Source: Babylonia areolata (lineage: Eukaryota > Mollusca > Gastropoda > Neogastropoda > Buccinidae). From it: a DNA stretch of 64,000 nucleotides. Positions 57,638 through 64,000 of the stretch are shown one piece after another. The DNA lies in NCBI RefSeq assembly GCF_041734735.1, contig NC_134878.1, positions 9,905,640 to 9,969,639 on the forward strand, given 5' to 3'. The notes beneath the pieces are model-generated. The model made no database searches. It was given only the letters and a program-made list of their open reading frames with translations, and was not told the DNA's origin. The position numbers and the translations under genes were made by a program. Numbering within the stretch: position 1 is the first letter of the stretch; each line of letters begins with the position of its first letter.

Positions 57638-60034
57638 TAGTCCTGGGTCCCATAGCCATTCCAGTTTCCCACCAGCTGTACCAAACTCTTGGGTTGATTG
57701 GGCTTGTTTTTTTTCCCCTTAAAAAACAACAACAAAAAGTCACAATGTATGCAAAAAAATAGTTGTTATTCAGGCAGTTGATTACTCAGCATGATTGAAT
57801 CTGGTGCTATGAAAAACAGTTCTGTGAAAAACAACAACAAAACTGGTTGATTCTGTTACAACTTTTTGAGAAATCTGCTGGTTATACAAGTCAGAATCTG
57901 GCTGACGTCGAGATTGGAGGATGTTGCTGTTTTCATAACCCAGGTAAATGATGAGATTTAATTGATTAATTAATTAAAACAGGTAGCAGTGTAGAGAGTT
58001 TGATCAGCATCGCAGTATGGCGCGTTGTGATTGATACCAGTAAAATGGGAGCTGAGATTTAGGTGTGTTTCCTGTGGATTCTCATGGGAGACATTGAGAA
58101 TGTGTCATTCAATCTTGGAGTCATCCTCCCCATCACCTTACTTGGATTAATGCCGCCGCCCCCTTCCCACCCATCCCACTCACCCCTAAACCCCCCTCAA
58201 TTAATTCAAGTCGGGGTTGCTGGTGGTGGTGTGTGGTATTTTGTGTTTGAGAACTGAAGCAACTTTTAAACAGATGTATGATTGAGGGTCAGGGGTGTAA
58301 AATGTGTGGAGAATGGTTTGTTGACATGCCTCTGTCATGATTTTTATTGGAATAGTAACTGTATGATTAGGTTCATCATGTTTGGTATGTCTGCTCTGGT
58401 TTAGTGGACTGCTAAATTTTTTTTATAAGTGACTTTAGATAATTTTGGCTACAATATGCTGATTAAGAGAGTGAATTGTTTTTGCTGTTTGTTGAACATT
58501 TGTGGTCTTTATTTTCTGCTGACTTTTTTTTCTGTTGTGTTATTTGTTTCTGTTATATCATGTGATTAGTTTCTGTTATGTGACTTGGTTCTGTTATATC
58601 ATGTGACTTGGTTCTGTTATTAATTTAACTCAGCCTCACTCATCCAACGAAGAAGATACATAACCACTTGTTGCTTTTTTTTTCTTCTTCTTTCTTTTTC
58701 AAAATAATTGGGAAGCAGATTTTATGGTGTTGGCTCGTCAGTATTTATGTAAAATTTTTATGAAAGCGTGACTATACCATCTAATGTTTTATACCAACTG
58801 TTTTAGCTTTTGTTGTTTTTAGACAACCTGATTCATTTTGCATGGATACGTCTCGACCTGCTCACAGTTGCACATGTGTGTGAGATAGTTGCTCATGTGG
58901 TGGGAACAGTTCTGTCGCATTGTAAGGAGGGTGCATGCACAGCTCAAACTGATTTCCAGTCTGGCGCATGTGTGTGGTGTGGTTATGCTCATGGTTCAAA
59001 GTGATGATTAAAAAAAATATATATCACAGAATAATACTTTTATGGTGAGTCTGTATTTGTCCAGTGAGGTATGAGTGTGTAACTTATGTATGTGGCTGAA
59101 CATGGGGGGGTGGACTGAAGCCAGGCTTCATTCACTCCTTGGAACTGAACAAAACTTGAATTCAGAGGGCCATTTTCAAGGCCCTGAAAGTGGAATTCTC
59201 CTTCAAATTTGTTTATTAAGAAAAGACTAAATCTTATAGATAGAGCAGTCAGCAAAAGTATTTCTCACTTCAGTGTGGTAACATTGATATTTGAAAGACT
59301 TGAGAGAGAATTACACCTGCATCATTAACTTCAGGCTCAGCTCTGAGATGTGAAAAGAGGGTGGTTTTTTGTTTTGTTTTGTTTTTTGCTGTTTTTTTTG
59401 TTTGTTTGTTTGTTTTTCTTTCAGAGCAGTGAGCAAATATGCTGTTGTTGGTAATACTGAAACAAGAAAATGTGCAGCTGACAAGTAAGCGCTGGATATG
59501 AAGTGATTGGGTTGTATTAAGATCAAAATTTGTAACAAGTACCTTGGGCAGATGTTTTCATTTGCAAAAGGCACAAAAATACCTCACTTGAGGTTTCGTT
59601 TCATGCTAGACGTTTCCTGGTCACTAAACTTTTGCTGAGTAGGTTTGGTTTCAACCAGTTGGTATACTTTGTCAACATGAACTACATCTTGTTTTCATCT
59701 GATCTGCTGGCATGTTGTGACTGATACTTCCGTACAGTTTAGCATAAAGGCAATTTTACAATTACTAGGGGTTCATTGTTTCTGCTCTTTCCTGTCACTG
59801 TCGATCTCATCAAGACAACTCAGGAAAACTGCTAACAAAAGGCAGGTTAGACATAAGCCAGAAACCTTCTTGATGCTCTGTATCAAGCGATGAATCAGGG
59901 AGTTTTCTTACAACGTGTAATTATTATCAGTGTTTGTTTTATCAAAAGATGCAAGCTGCTGTGGAACTGTATTCTATGTCAGATGAGATGAGAACTGTAC
60001 TGTACATCACTCTGCATGAACCGTTTTTGTGGCA
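57638..60034 (+). other. RCC1: Probable RCC1 3' UTR
   Basis: This AT-rich 2.4 kb stretch follows the stop codon and reaches the first good AATAAA. No splice sites or coding frames are supported in it. Confidence 0.5.
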
Positions 60035-60040
60035 AATAAA
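60035..60040 (+). terminator. Candidate RCC1 polyadenylation signal
   Basis: AATAAA lies 2.4 kb after the RCC1 stop, followed by a T/G-rich stretch (ttttctacagtgtgtgtg). The sequence from 57638 to here has no other gene and would be the 3' UTR. Confidence 0.45.
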
Positions 60041-60739
60041 GGCTGGAGAATGATTGACATTTTCTACAGTGTGTGTGATTGTAAACTGGCTCGAATGTTT
60101 GATTAAATTTGGTTGAATTCATCATTCAGTATTTATGAATATGTAACAAATTTATTGAGTGCTGCACTTGAGAAATTTTAATGTTTGATCCTGGACAGGT
60201 TTGATTGAAAAATGTAAACTTATTTCCCAGTTATATTTAGTGGCCTACCTTTACCCAAGTATAAGCGCAAAGAGTATGTTTTATAAAAAAGTTTTCCCAT
60301 ATATTTTCAGGACTGAATCAGATTATCAGTGTGATAAAAACAAATCTTTGTAAAAGATTTATATAAAAAAACAACAACAAAAAAACAAACCTAAACTAAA
60401 AACCCCAATTGCAATGTAAACTGATTTTGATAAGCACTTTGAATTTAGAAATGAATTTATTTACTTTTATTGTTTGTATATAGCAGATACAGTGTATGAG
60501 ACCACATAAAAAAGAGAATTTAGTTGGTTCAAGGTGCCAACTTCAGTCTCAGCTTGTAAGGTGATTGTTTTTGAGAACTATTTATCACCATATCATTTCT
60601 GAGAACTGTCCACCAAGTATGTCTCATACATTTATACCATACTTTGATGAATACAGTATACAAGATAAGAGCTTTACTGTGCATTCAAACTTTTCTGTCA
60701 TGCCATTTGACTCTCAACCTATGGCTTCAAAATGCAATA

Positions 60740-61145
60740 TTAACTCTTTCATTCCTGCAGCACGGTTTTCCGGTTTACAGGAATTTTACCCTTCATTCCT
60801 GGAGGCCGGAAAACCGAGCAGCAGAGAATTTCCCCTATCTTTCCTGCAGCCTGGAAAATTGGTTCTTGCGGTAAGCACTTTGAACTTGTGTGAGTCGTGT
60901 CATCAGTGTGCATCATCTAACCTTGACCGGGTCACTAGTGGGGCAGTGTTAATGAGTGGAATGGATGCTAGACACCTCCCCTGCTGTAATAAGCAGTGTT
61001 GCCATAAGTCCCCAAAATAAGTACCCTGCTTCATGCTTTCTTTCTCTTCTCTAAATCCAGGAATGAATGGAATATATTATGTATGGTAGGAATCTCGGAA
61101 AAGGGGGAGTAATAGTTTATAGAAAAATAGTAATGAAAGAGTTAA
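60740..61145 (+). mobile_element. piggyBac-like (TTAA) non-autonomous element, copy 1
   Basis: TTAA sites at 60740-60743 and 61142-61145 flank ends CTCTTTCATT and AATGAAAGAG, which are perfect 10-bp inverted repeats. These are hallmarks of piggyBac-type insertion. The interior (about 400 bp) has no transposase. Confidence 0.75.
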
Positions 61146-61257
61146 ATGGTAATGCCTGAAAATGGTGATATCAATTGAATTATGCCAAGTGCAATGTCAC
61201 AACCACTTTCGGTCACCAAGAAAATGACATGTTAGGATGTTAGCTAATATACTTTGT

Positions 61258-62396
61258 TAAGCACTTTGAACTTGTGTGAGTCGTGTCATCAGTGTGCATC
61301 ATCTAACCTTGACCGGGTCACTAGTGGGGCAGTGTTAATGAGTGGAATGGATGCTAGACACCTCCCCTGCCCCTCCCTAGGCCATGGGAAAGTGGGCGCC
61401 GCTACATTCTTGCCGATGTGCTGTGTAGACACACGGACACAGAAAAATTGAATGTGTGGAAAGTTCAGATTCAGGCCAGTTTTCTGATGATATGTTTTAC
61501 AACGCTCTGTCAGATGATGATTTTGATCTGTTTCAAATGAATGACAAGGAGAGAGTGCAATTAGCTGCTGCTGAAGAAGCACAGATAGTGGGTGATGAAA
61601 ACTTCAAAAAGTGCAAGTGTGAAAATTTTGGTATATATTTGTGCAGTAACTAGCGTGACTGCTTCAAGGTATATCACACACGTATCACCTTTGCATGGCA
61701 TATTATGTGATGACTATGACACGGACATGCATATTTAGAGAAAATATTGTTTCTGAATAGTTTTTGTTCAAGAATTGTGCAGATAACGATCTGATTCTGG
61801 TCCGGTGACTGCAAGTGTAGTAAAAGGCATATGTTCTCTTTGAGACAGAGTTCAAATCATTTATATAAGGACAATAGCAGTGACAATTGTGACAGTTTTT
61901 CATGGATATGACAAGCAGTGTGGCACTGAGATACTTATGAGGCACTACTCGGTGAATACCTGCATGATGTGCATACTCTGAAAGCAAAACACCGTCCTGC
62001 ATGTGGTACGTAGTCGTATGCATTCTGTTTGACTCCAGTCTCACCTGTTTTACACCCGAGTGTCAACAGGGTCACAGACAACTCGCATCAATTCTGTACA
62101 CAACAGTATATGACAAACTTGGTGTACTGTAATAAGCAGTGTTGCAGTAAGTCCCCAAAATAAGTACCCTGCTTCATGCTTTCTTTCTCTTCTCTAAATC
62201 CAGGAATGAATGGAATATATTATGTATGGTAGGAGTCTCGGAAAAGGGGGAGTAATAGTTTATAGAAAAATAGGAACGAAAGAGTTAAATGGTAATGCCA
62301 GAAAATGGTGATATCAATTGAATTATGCCAAGTGCAATGTCACAACCACTTTCGGTTACCAAGAAAATGACAGGATGTTAGCTAATACACTTTGTT
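61258..62396 (+). mobile_element. piggyBac-like element, copy 2, larger and lacking its left end
   Basis: Segments 61258-61370 and 62128-62396 repeat copy 1 and its right flank in order, including the right end ACGAAAGAG followed by TTAA (62285-62288). Between them are about 757 bp absent from copy 1. These contain a 66-residue frame (about 61444-61653) that starts acidic (SDDMFYNALSDDDFDL) and ends with cysteines, possibly the two ends of an internally deleted transposase. Confidence 0.65.
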
Positions 62397-62409
62397 GAGT
62401 GCACACATG

Positions 62410-62456
62410 TACCCCCCCCCCTCGCCCCCCCCCCCCCCCCCCCCACACACACACAC
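62410..62456 (+). repeat. Poly-C tract followed by (ac)n
   Basis: A run of about 33 mostly C bases and a short ac run follow the right flank of the piggyBac-like duplication. Confidence 0.93.
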
Positions 62457-63176
62457 ATACATAGACTCATTTACAGTCAAAAGAAAGGTCCAAAAATGTT
62501 CTCTTTCGCGCCAGCCGACTAAGTAAATGAGCCATTACTGTGGAACGGCATGCTTTGGCTGCTAGTTTTACAAATCACCACCACTATTTCTGAAACCTGG
62601 ATAAGCACACAAGCACAGGAACTGAACAAACGCTGACAGGAAATTAAACCCCCATGAACGAAGTGCAAATTACCCATGGCCCTTACAAACACGGCCTACG
62701 GTGTTACCGATTTCTACATTCACAAAGAGCTAGAACTGTGGCCTTTAGTATTCACAGCTCGAAGTTAGAAATACTTCAAAAGGTTCACTGGTCTGATTGC
62801 CTCTTCACTTTCGTCAGAAAACTGAAAATAGGAGCGCTAGGAAAGCCATACCATAACCAAAAATTGGTTTGACAGCAAACCTTCGTGAGACTGGAGAATA
62901 GGGATCACGGATTCAATCACTGCTGCTCTTATCAAATTGTTAGTGGAGAAAAAAAAGGGGATGGTGTTGTCAGAAGTTTTTCTCGTGAACAAGACACGCT
63001 TTGTATGACTGGTGTAAAGAACAGGATTAACCAGTTAACTGCCTGTTGGTGTTCACCGTCAAGGTCACATGGTTCTCACGCTTGCATCGAAGAAGTTCGT
63101 TGTTCTAAGACTGACTTGAGTTAGGACAGGCGTATGTGGTTCTGAAGATGTTTGCATCAAATGTGCCTCTCTGTGT

Positions 63177-63428
63177 GTCTCTGTCTCTGTCTGTCTGTCT
63201 GTGTGTGTCTCTGTCTGTCTGTCTGTCTGTGTGTGTCTCTGTCTGTCTGTCTCTTTCTCTCTCTTCTAGATAATTACGTTATTGATGTGAATGTTGCTTT
63301 CGTGTGTTATTAGTGTGTCAGCTAAATGTGAATATATTTTTCTCTTCTTTTTTTTTTCCTGTGGCTGGATGTAATAAAGTTGTATCAGTTTACTCTTTCA
63401 ACCTCAATAAAGATTATTTTTGCTTGTC

Positions 63429-63468
<40 letters not shown>
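63177..63468 (+). repeat. (tctg)n and (ca)n microsatellites
   Basis: A tctgtctg/tgtgtctc tract lies at 63177-63262 and a pure ca run at 63434-63468. Confidence 0.92.
63373..63411 (+). terminator. Pair of AATAAA signals, transcript unknown
   Basis: AATAAA at 63373-63378 and 63406-63411 are followed by a T-rich stretch. They could end a plus-strand transcript (a longer RCC1 3' UTR or an unknown RNA) or belong to a retroelement tail. Confidence 0.35.
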
Positions 63469-63469
<1 letters not shown>

Positions 63470-63489
63470 CAAGATGATATTCTGAAACT

Positions 63490-64000
63490 TAACGACTGAA
63501 CACACTTGAATCACATGTCCTTAAATGCTCAGAAAACCAAGTGAATGTACCTATGTGCATGACAAAAAGTACAAAAAATGAAACATAACTTCGAACCACT
63601 ATTCCTAGGTGTCAATAAAATTGGAGAGCAAGATTCACATAAAATTCTGGGTGTCGTTATTGATAAAAATCTTGGACTGGTCATACGAAGTACTTAAGTA
63701 AACATCTCTCTAACAGAATACTTCAGCCAGCAAAAATCAAAAATATCCTGAATGTCCATTCACGAAAGCTCTTCTTCTGTGCACATATTCTACCAGTAAT
63801 TGATTATGCGTCAAATTTATGGGACAGCTGTAGCCTCTCAAACATGAAGTTCATTCACCGTATGTATAAAAGAGCACTAAAAATAGTATTGTTAAAACCG
63901 AACTCCCTGACCCCAATGGACTATAAACAACTTAATATATTATCTTTTCACAACAGGCTGTACTTCAACAAAGCTGTTTGCATGCATAATGTTATGCATG
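63490..64000 (+). mobile_element. LINE reverse transcriptase fragment, cut by the window edge
   Basis: Plus-strand frames read ILGVVIDKNL, then ILNVHSRKLFFCAHILPVID, YASNLWDSCS and MKFIHRMYKRALKIVL, typical of the C-terminal part of non-LTR reverse transcriptases. A frameshift lies near 63690. The element continues beyond the window. Confidence 0.8.

Overview
This is animal nuclear DNA, most likely from a mollusc and probably a caenogastropod snail. Three conserved host genes have GT-AG introns, and the rest is AT-leaning, microsatellite-rich DNA full of SINEs with tRNA-like heads, LINE fragments, MITE-like hairpins and an LTR element. The taxon is an inference from the repeat types and protein similarity. 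Nothing bacterial, no rRNA gene and no genuine tRNA gene is visible.

Layout. 1-14.9 kb: no host gene seen; microsatellites, SINE copies, a 3.7-4.0 kb minisatellite, an RTE-like LINE tail (6.7-7.4 kb) and a hairpin repeat (13.2-13.4 kb). 14,990-25,524 (minus): TBPL1/TRF2, the TBP-like basal transcription factor, five coding exons. Its largest intron holds a foldback structure with two ~1.02 kb inverted arms around a LINE RNase H fragment (19.8-22.3 kb). 25.5-34.2 kb: repeats, including a CR1-like LINE (27.9-29.0 kb). 34,204-34,461 (minus): SF3B5, a small U2 snRNP SF3b subunit, as one coding exon. 36,064-40,750 (plus): an LTR retrotransposon with only a gag reading frame, a tRNA-Ser-type primer binding site and 1,166-bp end repeats that look identical. 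43.1-45.3 kb: a SINE-headed repeat split by a broken Ty3/gypsy fossil. 45,583-57,637 (plus): RCC1, the Ran exchange factor, ten coding positions with one exon present in two versions. 57.6-64 kb: probable RCC1 3' UTR, a tandemly duplicated piggyBac-like (TTAA) element, and a LINE running off the right edge.

The most interesting part is RCC1. It has (i) two adjacent 72-bp versions of one exon in the same phase, encoding 23 of 24 identical residues and differing almost only at silent sites, 70 bp apart, a layout typical of mutually exclusive exons; (ii) a minisatellite whose unit contains the 3' splice site and first 13 bp of the next exon, giving 11 upstream look-alike acceptors; (iii) a second minisatellite whose unit contains the end of a later exon and its 5' splice site, giving about eight downstream look-alike donors. 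The three genes act in general nuclear functions (transcription initiation, splicing, Ran-GTP production), but no co-regulation is evident. All exon calls come from reading splice sites and protein similarity by eye; no search was run.
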